Below, piece by piece: positions 18,267 through 27,591 of a DNA stretch of 64,000 nt. The stretch spans positions 3,782,001-3,846,000 of the forward strand of contig NZ_CP162553.1 in NCBI RefSeq assembly GCF_040939785.1, read 5' to 3'. Position numbers and translations under genes: made by a program. Within the stretch, counting starts at the first letter, position 1; every line of letters begins with the position of its first letter. This DNA is from Bradyrhizobium lupini. Lineage in GTDB: Bacteria; Pseudomonadota; Alphaproteobacteria; Rhizobiales; Xanthobacteraceae. Below the pieces are notes generated by a model, which saw only the letters and a program-made list of their open reading frames with translations, ran no database searches and was not told where the DNA came from.

Positions 18267-20024
18267 CTACAGCGGAAGTTCCGGCTCCCGCCGTGCATTT
18301 CTGCGGGCATTCGTGACCGCCGGCGAGGCGGTGGAGCGGACAAAACTCCAGCGGATCGAGGGCGCCTGCCGCGCATCCTGACGGATCACGATCTGCGCGG
18401 TGCGGCGCGGGCCGTCATTGCCGGCCAGGGACACGCTGTCCTCGAGTTCCACCTTGTCGTCGAGCGCCTCGAAGGTCCAGACGTCGCGATTCGGGAGCAC
18501 CAGCATGACGCCGCGGGCGTCGGACAGCCGGCTCGCCTTCACCGCCGGGTGCAGATGGAATCGCAGCGCGAAATCGGCGTCCGGACCCTTGAAGCGCCCG
18601 CCTTGCGGCGGCGACAACGTGTCCTCGCCGTCGATGCGCGCGCCGTCATTGGCGATCATCAGTACGCGGCGGTGGATCGCGCCGAATTTTGTCAGGTAAC
18701 CGTCATGCGACGTCGTGAGCAGGGTGCCGTTCTGCACGATTTCGCGATAGCTCTCGACCTCGACCGGGCCGCTGGTGACCGGAGCACCGTGCAAGAGCCG
18801 CTTCATCGCCGACATCTCCACGAACTGGCATGACGAGGTGTCGTGATAGGTCAGCGTCGAATGCGCCGCCGTGCCGCGTGCGAACGGCCGCCAATTGTCG
18901 CGGCCCGTGGCCGGCATGCCGCAATTGGTGACGATGCGGCTGATGCCGGAGGAGAGTTCGAACGACAGGCAGCCGGCATGGGCGTCGTGGCTGACGCTGG
19001 CCGCCGGCGGCGGGCCCGTGTCGATGATCAAAGTGGTCTGGCCGGCATCGAGGCGCTGGAAACCGGTATGCGGCATGTTCGACATCGGCGCGCCGTGGGT
19101 GTCGTCATAGGCAAGCAGCGTCGCGAGCAGGTCCGACGGGGTCGCGCTCATGCCGTTGAAAAGCGCGAAATTGCCGTCGCCGTGGCGGAAGAAGCGCAGC
19201 ATCGGCATCATGCGGTCGATCGCGTTGAGCAGCGCGGGCGGCGGCGCGATGTTGCGCGCGGCAAAGGTCTGCCGCAGCGGCAACAGGTCGATCAAGAGCT
19301 CGATCAGCGCGCCCGGGTTGCGCGAGACATGCCCGCCGTCGGGCAGGATCTGCCGCTGCAATTCATCCGAGAGCTTTTTCGAGGTGCTGCGGATGTGACT
19401 TGCCTGGTTGGCAAGGCACAACGCCGCATAGCACAGCGCGATCAGCACCTGGAGCTTCGGCACTCCGTCGGGGATGTTGACCATGGTGTAGCGCAGCAAG
19501 CGGATTTCGCGCGCCAGCGCGCGCAGATACCGACGATAGAATTTGTTGTCGGTATCGTTCAGCACCAGCGGCGCCTGCGACAGCAGGGAGATCACGCGGC
19601 GCGCCAGCACGTCGGCGCGTCGCGCGACGGGACGGCGCTTGCTGGCGGGGTTGCCGATCCAGTCCTCGATCAGCGAGCGCGCATTCGCGCGCGTCAGCGC
19701 GGTGTCGGCGGCGCGCAAATGGCGCAGCCAGCCGAAGCCGAGCAGCGCAACTTCCCAATCTTCCGACGGCGGCTCGAGATCGAAGATCGAGCGGCCGTGG
19801 CAATTGACGATCTTGCCGGCGAAGACGAAGCGGCCGGCATAGATCTCGGCGGCGCGGGTCGCATCCGCGGTGCGTAGATCATGCGGCGCGATGATCAGCC
19901 GGTCGGCGCGGCCGGGCCAAACCCGCGACAGGGCGACGGAACCGCCGCTCGCGCGCGCGAGCATGTTCCGCGCGAAGCGGTTCATCACCAGCGTCGAGAT
20001 ACGTCTGCGTTGAGCGACCGACAC
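18267..20024 (-). CDS. Heparinase II/III-like protein
   Basis: A 585-residue protein with an N-terminal alpha/alpha toroid (about 60-310) and a C-terminal beta-sandwich of the heparinase II/III family (about 330-560). Marker segments are GFGWLRHLRAAD, GNFALFNGM, SYREIVQNGTLL and RFHLHPAVKAS. Classical members are polysaccharide lyases, but this branch, conserved between rsmB and purH in alphaproteobacteria, has no demonstrated substrate. No clear signal peptide is seen, which is odd for a lyase. The start is a GTG with AAGG upstream. Confidence 0.83.
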   Translation of the reverse strand: MSVAQRRRISTLVMNRFARNMLARASGGSVALSRVWPGRADRLIIAPHDLRTADATRAAEIYAGRFVFAGKIVNCHGRSIFDLEPPSEDWEVALLGFGWLRHLRAADTALTRANARSLIEDWIGNPASKRRPVARRADVLARRVISLLSQAPLVLNDTDNKFYRRYLRALAREIRLLRYTMVNIPDGVPKLQVLIALCYAALCLANQASHIRSTSKKLSDELQRQILPDGGHVSRNPGALIELLIDLLPLRQTFAARNIAPPPALLNAIDRMMPMLRFFRHGDGNFALFNGMSATPSDLLATLLAYDDTHGAPMSNMPHTGFQRLDAGQTTLIIDTGPPPAASVSHDAHAGCLSFELSSGISRIVTNCGMPATGRDNWRPFARGTAAHSTLTYHDTSSCQFVEMSAMKRLLHGAPVTSGPVEVESYREIVQNGTLLTTSHDGYLTKFGAIHRRVLMIANDGARIDGEDTLSPPQGGRFKGPDADFALRFHLHPAVKASRLSDARGVMLVLPNRDVWTFEALDDKVELEDSVSLAGNDGPRRTAQIVIRQDARQAPSIRWSFVRSTASPAVTNARRNARREPELPL

Positions 20025-20141
20025 GCCTTGCCTTGATGGGGGAGAGGATTCCGACGAATCCTTATTAATCCCAAAATCGGACGGCCGACACCACCTTGAA
20101 CGACGCGAATCAGTGCCGTGTTTGCAAAATCCAGTGCAAAA

Positions 20142-21488
20142 TCAGGATTTAACGAGCCGGGCCGCGAAAAATCCGTCGAGGCCGCCGAGCTTGGGATCGG
20201 CGTTCGGCAGATGGCTGGGCAGGGTGCGCAGATCGCCCTCGGCGGTAATGATCTCGCTGTGCCCAGACACCTCGGACGCATCGATCGGAACCCGGCGGAG
20301 ACCGGGCTCCGCGGTCAGCAGCGCGGCGACCGCATGCTCGCCCTCTTCAGGTTCCAGCGAACAGGTGCAATAAACTAGCGTCCCACCGGGCTTGAGTAGC
20401 GAGACCGATTTTTGCAGCAGCCGCCGCTGGAGCGCGGTCATTGCGGCGATGTCGGATTCCTGCCGGAGCCAGGATACATCGGGGTGGCGGCGGATCGTCC
20501 CGGTCGATGTGCAAGGCGCATCAATGAGGATGCCGTCGAAGCCATCGGCAGGGCCGGCCCATTCCGCGGCGTCGGCGACGACGGTCTCGGCCTGCAGCGA
20601 CAACCGCGTCAGATTCTCGCGCAGCCGTGCCACCCGGGCAGGCGAGCGGTCGATGGCGGTGACGTGCGCGCCGGCCTGCGCCAGTTGCGCGGTCTTGCCG
20701 CCGGGAGCGGCGCAGAGATCGGCGATGGATTTGCCCTTGATGTCGCCGAACAGCCGGGCTGGCAACGCAGCGGCGGCGTCCTGCACCCACCATTGTCCTT
20801 CGGCGAAGCCGGGAAGCATGGTCACCGCGCCGTGCAGCACCGTGCGCACCGATCCGGTCGGTAGCACTTCGCCATGGAGCCGGCTCGCCCATTGCGCGGC
20901 GTCCGACTTCACGGTCAGATCCAGCGACGGATCATGGCTGAGCGCGAGCGCCATGTCCCTTGCGACCGTCTCGCCATAATGCGCGCTCCAGCGCGCGACC
21001 ATCCAGGGCGGCAGGTCCAGCGACTGCGCGGCAACCTCGTCCACCAGCGCCTTGCCCTCGCGGGCGCAGCGGCGCAGCACGGCGTTGACGAGGCCGGCAT
21101 AGCGCGCGGCGCGCCGGTCGGATTGCACGAGGCGAACGGAGAGATCGACGGCCGCGTGATCGGGCACGTCCATCCAGAGGATCTGGGCGGCGCCGATCAA
21201 CAGCGCGCTCTGCGCGCGCGGCGCGTCGGAGGGAATGCCCTTGTCGAGCAGGCGGGACAGCACATGGCCGAGCGTGCCGAGCCGGCGCAGCACGGTGGCG
21301 ACCAGGCGGCGCATCAGCGCGCGGTCGCGGTCGGGGAGCGTCTTCAGTCCGGGATGGGCGCCGCTGCCGTCGAGCTGCTCGTCAAGTGTGCGGTGCTTTT
21401 GCAGCACGCCGTCGACGATGTCGGCGGCAATCCGCCGCGCCGCGAGACCGGGCACTTCGGATGGAGGAGCGAAACGTTGAGAAGGCAT
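20142..21488 (-). CDS. rsmB: 16S rRNA m5C967 methyltransferase (RsmB/Sun)
   Basis: A 448-residue enzyme that methylates C967 of 16S rRNA with S-adenosylmethionine. The N-terminal NusB-like RNA-binding domain (about 1-150) is followed by a Rossmann methyltransferase with LCAAPGGKTAQLAQAG (SAM site), the DAPCTSTGTIRRHPD motif IV and the catalytic YCTCSLEPEEGE motif. The family start MPSQRFAPP at 21488 is preferred over a longer frame, though no strong ribosome site is seen. It is followed by the heparinase-like gene. Confidence 0.94.
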   Translation of the reverse strand: MPSQRFAPPSEVPGLAARRIAADIVDGVLQKHRTLDEQLDGSGAHPGLKTLPDRDRALMRRLVATVLRRLGTLGHVLSRLLDKGIPSDAPRAQSALLIGAAQILWMDVPDHAAVDLSVRLVQSDRRAARYAGLVNAVLRRCAREGKALVDEVAAQSLDLPPWMVARWSAHYGETVARDMALALSHDPSLDLTVKSDAAQWASRLHGEVLPTGSVRTVLHGAVTMLPGFAEGQWWVQDAAAALPARLFGDIKGKSIADLCAAPGGKTAQLAQAGAHVTAIDRSPARVARLRENLTRLSLQAETVVADAAEWAGPADGFDGILIDAPCTSTGTIRRHPDVSWLRQESDIAAMTALQRRLLQKSVSLLKPGGTLVYCTCSLEPEEGEHAVAALLTAEPGLRRVPIDASEVSGHSEIITAEGDLRTLPSHLPNADPKLGGLDGFFAARLVKS

Positions 21489-21674
21489 GCGGAAACAAGG
21501 TTCTGAGCAGCGGCAGTTCGCCGTAATGGGCGCATGCCTTGAGAAGGCGATCTCTGGCACGCGAATATGCCAAATGTAAGAATCGCTTCCGGGTTTTTCA
21601 GCCCTTTCGGAGCCATTTCAGGAATGCGTTATTGGGCGTCGCGTCGCGGGCCATCCCGCGCTAGAAAGCCGGCG

Positions 21675-21884
21675 ATGAGCGACCAGCCTCCCGTTCCCGA
21701 CCGCAAGCAGCTTACGCCGGCCGCCCAGCGCGCGCTGGCCGAGGCCGAAGCGCGCCGTCAGGCTGCGGCAGTCGGAACTAAAAACGACGGCCAGGCGGCG
21801 CCAAAGGAGTTGCAGGGCCCAAAAGGACCCGAACCGACCCGCTATGGCGATTGGGAGCGCAAGGGCATCGCTTCCGACTTCTGA
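21675..21884 (+). CDS. DUF1674/SdhAF4-like succinate dehydrogenase assembly factor
   Basis: A 69-residue protein. Its C-terminus, PEPTRYGDWERKGIASDF, is the diagnostic motif of DUF1674, the bacterial relative of mitochondrial Sdh8/SDHAF4. That factor binds flavinylated SdhA and helps it join SdhB. The N-terminal half is a charged alanine-rich helix (AAQRALAEAEARRQAA). The ATG at 21675 gives the usual short length; longer in-frame starts upstream lack the family sequence. It is divergent from rsmB. No sdh genes are in the window. Confidence 0.85.
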   Translation: MSDQPPVPDRKQLTPAAQRALAEAEARRQAAAVGTKNDGQAAPKELQGPKGPEPTRYGDWERKGIASDF

Positions 21885-21941
21885 AGCTTGTCTTTTGAGG
21901 CTCGCTTGCCGGACTGCCCGACTCAGCCCTAGCGTGCGCGG

Positions 21942-22529
21942 ATGTCGCGTTTCGATCCAAGCCATCCATATCGGCCTTCATACAGCGGCTCGCCATTTGG
22001 TCGCCGGTTCTCAGGGCTGTTGCCGTGGATGTTCGTGGTTGGAATCGTCGTGGCCGTGGTGTTCACGTCCCGGCATGGGATGAACTGGCAGTTCCCTCAC
22101 GTGACCGACGGTCAATCACGAGACGCCGAGATTGTGCTCCAGCAAGGCGGCCATCCCGATCGTCGCGAGCCGGTCGATGTCGTTCGCACCATTGACGGCG
22201 ACACCTTCGCACGCGTTCGTCAGCGCGACGGCCGCGATCTCATCGTGCGCGTTCGCCTGCGCGGCATCGACGCACCCGAGATGAAAGCATCCTGCCAGGA
22301 GGAACTGGACAAGGCCGAAGCCGCGGCCCGCGCATTGCGCGATCTGCTCGCGCAGGGTGGCGTGACGATCACCAACCTCGGTGCCGACAAATATGGTCGC
22401 GTTCTCGCCGACGTCGCGACCAAACGCACGACCAATGTCTCGGCGGCGTTGCTCGCGGGCGGTTACGCGCGGAGCTACAATGGCGGCCATCGCGACGGCT
22501 GGTGCGCGCGGAGCTGGCGCTTCTGGTGA
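21942..22529 (+). CDS. Membrane-anchored thermonuclease-like protein (SNase domain)
   Basis: A 195-residue protein with one N-terminal membrane segment (WMFVVGIVVAVVF, about 29-41) and a periplasmic staphylococcal-nuclease fold. Family motifs are seen in order: VDVVRTIDGDTF, the catalytic RVRLRGIDAPEMKA (Arg and Glu retained) and DKYGRVLADV. It probably cleaves DNA or RNA at the cell surface using Ca2+; the physiological role is not known. It is 57 bases downstream of the SdhAF4-like gene on the same strand. Confidence 0.85.
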   Translation: MSRFDPSHPYRPSYSGSPFGRRFSGLLPWMFVVGIVVAVVFTSRHGMNWQFPHVTDGQSRDAEIVLQQGGHPDRREPVDVVRTIDGDTFARVRQRDGRDLIVRVRLRGIDAPEMKASCQEELDKAEAAARALRDLLAQGGVTITNLGADKYGRVLADVATKRTTNVSAALLAGGYARSYNGGHRDGWCARSWRFW

Positions 22530-22583
22530 CAAAAAGCCGCGTCGAACGACGCGGCTATTGCCGTGTCGTCCTGATGCCGGCGA

Positions 22584-23099
22584 TCAGCGCGTCACGACCA
22601 CCGTCGTGCCGACCGAGACGCGGCTGTAGAGATCGGTGATGTCGTCGTTGAGCATGCGGATGCAGCCATAGGAGACGAAGCCGCCGATCGAGCCCGGCAC
22701 GTTGGTGCCGTGGATCGCGTATTCACCGCCGGACAGCGTCATCGCCGCGACGCCCATCGGATTGCGGGGCGAGCCGCCCGGGATGACGTCCGGGATGCTG
22801 GGCTTGTCGCGCTTCACCTCGGCGGGCGGCGCCCAGGCCGGATTGCGGTACTTGCCGTCGATGCGGGTGGTGCCGGCCCACTGCTTGCCGGACTTGCCGA
22901 CGCCGACCGGGTAGCGCACGGCGTGGCCGCTATCGAGGACGAGATAGAGCCGACGCTCGTTGGTTTTGACCACGATGGTGCCCGGCGAATAGTCAGCCAG
23001 GTTCGTCCCCACCATTTCCGGCCGCGCCTGCGCCGCCGTCAACGTCAAGACCCCAGTCACGACGGTGGCGGCCAGCGCCACAGCAATCCTCATCGACAT
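22584..23099 (-). CDS. L,D-transpeptidase (YkuD domain)
   Basis: A 171-residue periplasmic enzyme. It has a signal peptide (cut near AAQARP) and a YkuD catalytic domain ending in HGTNVPGSIGGFVSYGCIRM, in which the His and Cys146 of the SxGC motif are intact. It likely forms 3-3 peptidoglycan cross-links or attaches outer-membrane proteins to peptidoglycan. The start has AAGGGGAAAA upstream. It converges on the nuclease gene. Rhizobia carry many paralogues, so the specific role is open. Confidence 0.92.
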   Translation of the reverse strand: MSMRIAVALAATVVTGVLTLTAAQARPEMVGTNLADYSPGTIVVKTNERRLYLVLDSGHAVRYPVGVGKSGKQWAGTTRIDGKYRNPAWAPPAEVKRDKPSIPDVIPGGSPRNPMGVAAMTLSGGEYAIHGTNVPGSIGGFVSYGCIRMLNDDITDLYSRVSVGTTVVVTR

Positions 23100-23396
23100 C
23101 GATTTTCCCCTTGCCCCGAACGGACCGTCCAAGATTACGCAAAACCGGCAATCGCCGGCTCGCCAAGTCCTTGTTAGGGGACATTCTTAACCGCGCCTGT
23201 TAACCGGATGGTTTCCACGCACGGCCGCCAAGGGCCAGCCAGCAGGGGGAACAAAGGAAATGTTCGAAACAAAGTAAATGACCTGAAAACAACACTTGGC
23301 GGGAAAGATGCCCGGGCGCCGGGGCGCGGCCTGACAAGTGCGTGAGGATGTGAACGGCCGTTGTTCGGGGGAGCGCTAACGCGGGGATGCGATCTC

Positions 23397-23528
23397 GTGT
23401 CCCGGACGCGGCGCAGCGCGAAGCGGTGCGACGCAGAGCCGGGATCTAGAAGGCCACAGAGTCTGCCGTTGCATCGGCCCCGACTCTGCAGCGCACCGCG
23501 AAGTGCGCGCTACGCTGCGTCCGGGGCA
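23397..23528. repeat. Imperfect inverted repeat in the acs–transpeptidase gap
   Basis: The arms around 23397-23437 (GTGTCCCGGACGCGGCGCAGCGCG…) and 23483-23528 (…CTACGCTGCGTCCGGGGCAC) are complementary with a few gaps. It lies just after the acs stop codon, within a 443-base gap (23100-23542). The rest of that gap, 23100-23390, shows no gene or strong motif. Confidence 0.7.
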
Positions 23529-23542
23529 CAGGACGATGTGGC

Positions 23543-25489
23543 TCAGACCGCCTTTTTGTTCTGACGGTTCTTGACGAGGTCGTCGACCACGCCGGGATCG
23601 GCCAGGGTCGAGGTGTCGCCCAGGCTGCCCGGTTCGTCCTCGGCGATCTTGCGTAGGATGCGGCGCATGATCTTGCCGGATCGGGTCTTGGGCAGGCCGG
23701 GCGAGAACTGGATCTGGTCGGGCGCAGCGATCGGGCCGATCTCCTTGCGCACCCAGGTGACGAGCTCCTTGCGTAGATCCTCGGTTGGCTCGATGCCGGC
23801 CATCAGGGTCACATATGCGTAAATGCCCTGACCCTTGATGTCGTGCGGGTAACCGACCACGGCGGCTTCCGAGACCTTCTCATGCGCCACCAGCGCGCTT
23901 TCGACTTCGGCGGTACCCATGCGGTGGCCGGAGACGTTGATGACGTCGTCGACGCGGCCGGTGATCCAGTAATAACCGTCCGCATCGCGCCGGCAGCCGT
24001 CGCCGGTGAAGTACTTGCCCTTGTAGGTCGAGAAATAAGTCTGCTCGAAGCGGGCGTGGTCGCCATAGACCGTGCGCATCTGGCCCGGCCATGACCGCGT
24101 CAGGCACAGATTGCCTGATGTCTCGCCGTCCAGCACGTTGCCGTCGGCGTCGACGATCTCAGGCACCACGCCGAAGAACGGCTGCGTCGCCGAGCCCGGC
24201 TTGAGCTTCGTGGCGCCGGGCAGCGGCGTGATCAAAATGCCGCCGGTCTCGGTCTGCCACCACGTATCGACGATCGGGCAGCGGTCGTCGCCGACGACGC
24301 GGTGATACCACTCCCAGGCTTCCGGATTGATCGGCTCGCCTACCGAGCCGAGCAGGCGCAGGCTGGCGCGCGAGGTCTTCTTCACGGGCGCGTCGCCGCT
24401 CTGCATCAGCGCGCGGATCGCGGTCGGCGCGGTGTAGAAGATGTTGACCTTGTGCTTGTCGATGACGTTCCAGAATCGCGAATTATCCGGGTAATTCGGC
24501 ACGCCTTCGAACATCAGCGTGGTCGCGCCGTTGGCGAGCGGTCCGTAGAGAATGTAGCTGTGGCCGGTGACCCAGCCGACGTCGGCGGTGCACCAGTAGA
24601 TGTCGCCGTCGTGATAGTCGAAGACGTATTGATGCGTCATCGCGGCGAACACGAGATAGCCGGCGGAGGTGTGCAGCACGCCCTTGGGTTGGCCGGTCGA
24701 GCCCGAGGTGTAGAGGATGAACAGCGGATCCTCGGCGTGCATGTGCTCGACCGGGCACTCGGTCGTCACCATCTTGGCGGCGTCGTGGTACCAGAGGTCG
24801 CGCGAGGGATTCATTTCGACCGCGCCGCCGGTGCGCTTGACCACGACGACCCAGTCGACGCCGTCTGCCTTGGCGAGCGCCGCGTCGACATTGGCCTTCA
24901 GCGGCACCTTCTTGCCGCCGCGCAGGCCCTCATCGGCGGTGATGATCACCTTGGACTGGCAGTCGTTGATGCGCTGGGCGAGGCTGTCGGGCGAGAAGCC
25001 GGCGAACACCACGGAGTGAATCGCGCCGATCCGCGCGCAGGCCAGCATCGCGTAGGCCGCCTCCGGAATCATCGGCAGGTAGATGGTGACGCGGTCGCCC
25101 TTCTTGACGTTCCGGGTGCGCAGGATGTTGGCCATCCGGCAGACCTCGTCGTGCAGCTCCTTGTAGGTGATGTGCCGGGATTGGGAGGGATCGTCGCCTT
25201 CCCAGATGATCGCGGTCTGGTTGGCGCGATTGTGGAGATGCCGGTCGATGCAATTATGGGCGACGTTGAGAACGCCGTCCTCGAACCATTTGATGGAGAT
25301 GTTGCCGGGCGCGAAGGAGACGTTCTCGATCCTGGTCGGCGCGTGCATCCAGTCGATGCGCTTGGCCTGCTCCGCCCAGAAACCGTTCGGGTCCGAGATC
25401 GAGCGGGCGTACATGTCCTTGTACTTGGCCTGGTCGACCCAGGCGCGCTTCGCCCATTCTGCGGGGACGTCGTAGATCTTCTCGGACAT
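23543..25489 (-). CDS. acs: Acetyl-CoA synthetase
   Basis: A 648-residue AMP-forming acetate:CoA ligase of normal length. Signatures: [14 protein letters not shown] (P-loop-like A3), [11 protein letters not shown] (A5), [20 protein letters not shown] (A7/A8) and the C-terminal [11 protein letters not shown]. In the last, the lysine is the one usually acetylated to switch the enzyme off. The N-terminal [12 protein letters not shown] and the RIDWMHAP region are also typical. The start is supported by GGAGGGAAAC. It feeds acetate into central metabolism. No acetylase/deacetylase gene is adjacent. Confidence 0.97.
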   Translation of the reverse strand: MSEKIYDVPAEWAKRAWVDQAKYKDMYARSISDPNGFWAEQAKRIDWMHAPTRIENVSFAPGNISIKWFEDGVLNVAHNCIDRHLHNRANQTAIIWEGDDPSQSRHITYKELHDEVCRMANILRTRNVKKGDRVTIYLPMIPEAAYAMLACARIGAIHSVVFAGFSPDSLAQRINDCQSKVIITADEGLRGGKKVPLKANVDAALAKADGVDWVVVVKRTGGAVEMNPSRDLWYHDAAKMVTTECPVEHMHAEDPLFILYTSGSTGQPKGVLHTSAGYLVFAAMTHQYVFDYHDGDIYWCTADVGWVTGHSYILYGPLANGATTLMFEGVPNYPDNSRFWNVIDKHKVNIFYTAPTAIRALMQSGDAPVKKTSRASLRLLGSVGEPINPEAWEWYHRVVGDDRCPIVDTWWQTETGGILITPLPGATKLKPGSATQPFFGVVPEIVDADGNVLDGETSGNLCLTRSWPGQMRTVYGDHARFEQTYFSTYKGKYFTGDGCRRDADGYYWITGRVDDVINVSGHRMGTAEVESALVAHEKVSEAAVVGYPHDIKGQGIYAYVTLMAGIEPTEDLRKELVTWVRKEIGPIAAPDQIQFSPGLPKTRSGKIMRRILRKIAEDEPGSLGDTSTLADPGVVDDLVKNRQNKKAV

Positions 25490-25889
25490 GTTTCCCTCCA
25501 CATACGGCGAGCCGAGCACGGACCACTGGCGAGCCGACTTGATCGTTGAACCGATTATGCGTCGGGCTAACCGGACCCGACAAGGTGCACAAGCTGGACC
25601 TTCGGCGAGCAGCCTGCCATGCGGAGGATCAAGCCGTTTCGTGCGACTGTCGCAGTTTTGAAACAGGGCGACGGGCGGCTTTGGGGTCTTCACCCAGATG
25701 CTCGGAATGGGCCCGCGCAGAGCGCCGTGCATTCAGCAGAGGTATTTAGAAACCGCCTCTCACTGATTCGGGACTCGCAATGCGGTTCGGAACACCCTAA
25801 ATGGCCAACCCGGGTCCAACGAGACCCCTTGGAACAAAAATCAGAACAGCGGCATTGACCGACAACAGACAGGGCTAAGGCATAAGACT
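25490..25889. other. 400-base intergenic region between acs and topoisomerase IB
   Basis: No gene is visible; short open frames lack codon bias. The acs leader occupies the left edge and a possible EcfG-type promoter for the topoisomerase gene the right. No strong hairpin was found. Confidence 0.5.
25831..25856 (+). promoter_or_regulatory. Possible EcfG (general stress sigma) promoter
   Basis: GGAAC at 25831-25835 and CATT at 25853-25856 are separated by 17 bases, close to the alphaproteobacterial EcfG consensus GGAAC-N16/17-CGTT (one mismatch in the -10). It lies 34 bases before the topoisomerase IB start. Found by eye; one mismatch in a four-base box makes it uncertain. Confidence 0.35.
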
Positions 25890-27059
25890 ATGATGGATCA
25901 GCAGAATCTCGGGACGATACGGCCCGCTTCAGCCGATCCTGCAGCCATCGCGCTGGCCAAAGCCCTCGGACAATGGCCGAAACCGGCCGGTTCCGGCCGT
26001 CCCAGCCCGAAGAAAGTGTTCGACGCGGCGCCGTCGACGACGGTCGAGGCCCTCGCCAAGGAACTGGGCCTGCGGCTCGGCGACCAGAACGAGCTGACCA
26101 TCCGCCGCGTCAGGCGCGGCAAGGGCTATTCGTTCGTGCGGCCTAACGGCGTCCACATCCGCGATGCCCGCACCATTCGGCGGCTGCATTCGATGGCGGT
26201 GCCGCCGGCCTATCGCGAGGTGCGCTACTCGGCCGATCCGAGCACGCATCTCCAGGCAGTGGGACGCGATGCCGCGGGCCGGCTGCAATATCGCTATCAC
26301 GCCGATTGGGAGAAGGTCCGCGAGCAACGCAAGGCGCATCGCCTGGAAAAGCTCGTCGGCGCGCTGCCCAAGATCCGGCGCAAGGTCTCGGCGTTCCTGT
26401 CGGGCGACGAGCCGACCCGCGAGTTCGCGCTCTCCGCCGTCATCGAATTGATCGCGCGCACCGCGATCCGCCCCGGCAACGAATCCTATGCCCGTCTCAA
26501 CGGCACCCGCGGCGCCACCACGCTGCTGAAGTCCAACGTCTCGCTGGAAGACGACAGCTTCGTGCTGACCTTCAAGGCGAAGGGCGGCAAGGCGGTGCGC
26601 AAGGAGTGCGACGCGGCCAAGCTCGTGCGCGCCATCGGGATCTTGCAGGGCGTTCCCGGCAAGCGCATGTTCCAGTATCGCGATCCCTATGGCATCGTGC
26701 GCGCGGTCAGCACCACGCAGGTGAACGCGTTTCTGCGCGAGATCGCCGGCATCAAGATCTCGCTGAAGGATTTCCGCACGCTGATGGCCTCTGCCGTCGT
26801 CGTGGAATCGCTGTCGCGGATCACGCCGGCGACCAGCCAGCGCGGCCGCAAGAAGCAGGTGCTGGAGGCGATCCGCGGCGCTGCCGACCAGCTCTCCAAC
26901 ACGCCGGCGATCTGCCGCAAGAGCTATGTTCACGATACCATCGTCACCGCGTTCGAGGACGGCATCCTGGAACGCTTCGCCGCGACCATGAAGGGCCAGC
27001 GCTCGCAGGCCAGGCGCGAGCAGCTTTTGCAGCAGGTGGTGGCGACCGCGGCGGTCTGA
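25890..27059 (+). CDS. DNA topoisomerase IB (poxvirus/bacterial type)
   Basis: A 389-residue enzyme that relaxes supercoils by a reversible 3'-phosphotyrosyl link. The N-terminal domain has RRVRRGKGYSFVRPNG and IRRLHSMAVPPAYREV. The catalytic domain has ELIARTAIRPGNESYA (catalytic Arg region), FKAKGGKAV and the active-site Tyr346 in CRKSYVHD. These enzymes are accessory in bacteria and often sit with stress or repair genes. The start is the first of two ATGs, with AAGG upstream. A possible EcfG promoter precedes it. Confidence 0.93.
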   Translation: MMDQQNLGTIRPASADPAAIALAKALGQWPKPAGSGRPSPKKVFDAAPSTTVEALAKELGLRLGDQNELTIRRVRRGKGYSFVRPNGVHIRDARTIRRLHSMAVPPAYREVRYSADPSTHLQAVGRDAAGRLQYRYHADWEKVREQRKAHRLEKLVGALPKIRRKVSAFLSGDEPTREFALSAVIELIARTAIRPGNESYARLNGTRGATTLLKSNVSLEDDSFVLTFKAKGGKAVRKECDAAKLVRAIGILQGVPGKRMFQYRDPYGIVRAVSTTQVNAFLREIAGIKISLKDFRTLMASAVVVESLSRITPATSQRGRKKQVLEAIRGAADQLSNTPAICRKSYVHDTIVTAFEDGILERFAATMKGQRSQARREQLLQQVVATAAV

Positions 27060-27070
27060 CCTCGGCGTCG

Positions 27071-27526
27071 TTACGCGTTGTTGGAAACGCCGTTGTCGGG
27101 ACCGGGATCGCCGCCCGCGGCTGCCGCCGTGAGCCGTCCCAGATAGTGCGCCCATCCCGTCGCGTGGGCGGCCGCCTGTTCCTCGGTCGGCAGCCCGCTA
27201 TGGGTCATGCGCAGCAATGTGCCGCCGTCGCGTTCGATCAGGTCGATCTCGATCAGGCTTGAGCCGGGCGGCACTTCCTGGCCGCCCTCCCATCCAAACG
27301 TGTAGGCGAGCCGATGCACCGGCACGACTTCGCGGAATGCGCCGCGGGCAACGCCGCCGCGGGGGCCGATGCCTTTGAGCAGATACAGCCCGCCGGGATG
27401 TGGCTCCGTGGTCGCGTCGGAACCCATCCAGCTCAAAATCTTCTCGGGGTCGGTCAGGTAGGCGAAAACGGTGGCGCGTGGGGCCGCGATCTGGGTCTCG
27501 CGTCGCACTATGAACGGTTCGGTCAT
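27071..27526 (-). CDS. SRPBCC/AHSA1-type ligand-binding protein
   Basis: A 151-residue START-like domain protein. Hallmarks are IAAPRATVFAYLTDPEKILSWMG at the N-terminus and the C-terminal MTHSGLPTEEQAAAHATGWAHYLGRL, typical of the Aha1-like polyketide/ligand-binding family. Its ligand is unknown. It converges on the topoisomerase gene with an 11-base gap. Confidence 0.85.
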   Translation of the reverse strand: MTEPFIVRRETQIAAPRATVFAYLTDPEKILSWMGSDATTEPHPGGLYLLKGIGPRGGVARGAFREVVPVHRLAYTFGWEGGQEVPPGSSLIEIDLIERDGGTLLRMTHSGLPTEEQAAAHATGWAHYLGRLTAAAAGGDPGPDNGVSNNA

Positions 27527-27591
27527 CGACGATCACCCATGGGCTGACACTGGGACATGGCGGCGCTCGAGCGGCCCGTCAAGGATTGCCC

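Noticed and set aside
24302..25549. 415-codon plus-strand open frame across acs
   Set aside because: Antisense shadow of the well-supported acs gene; no ribosome site.
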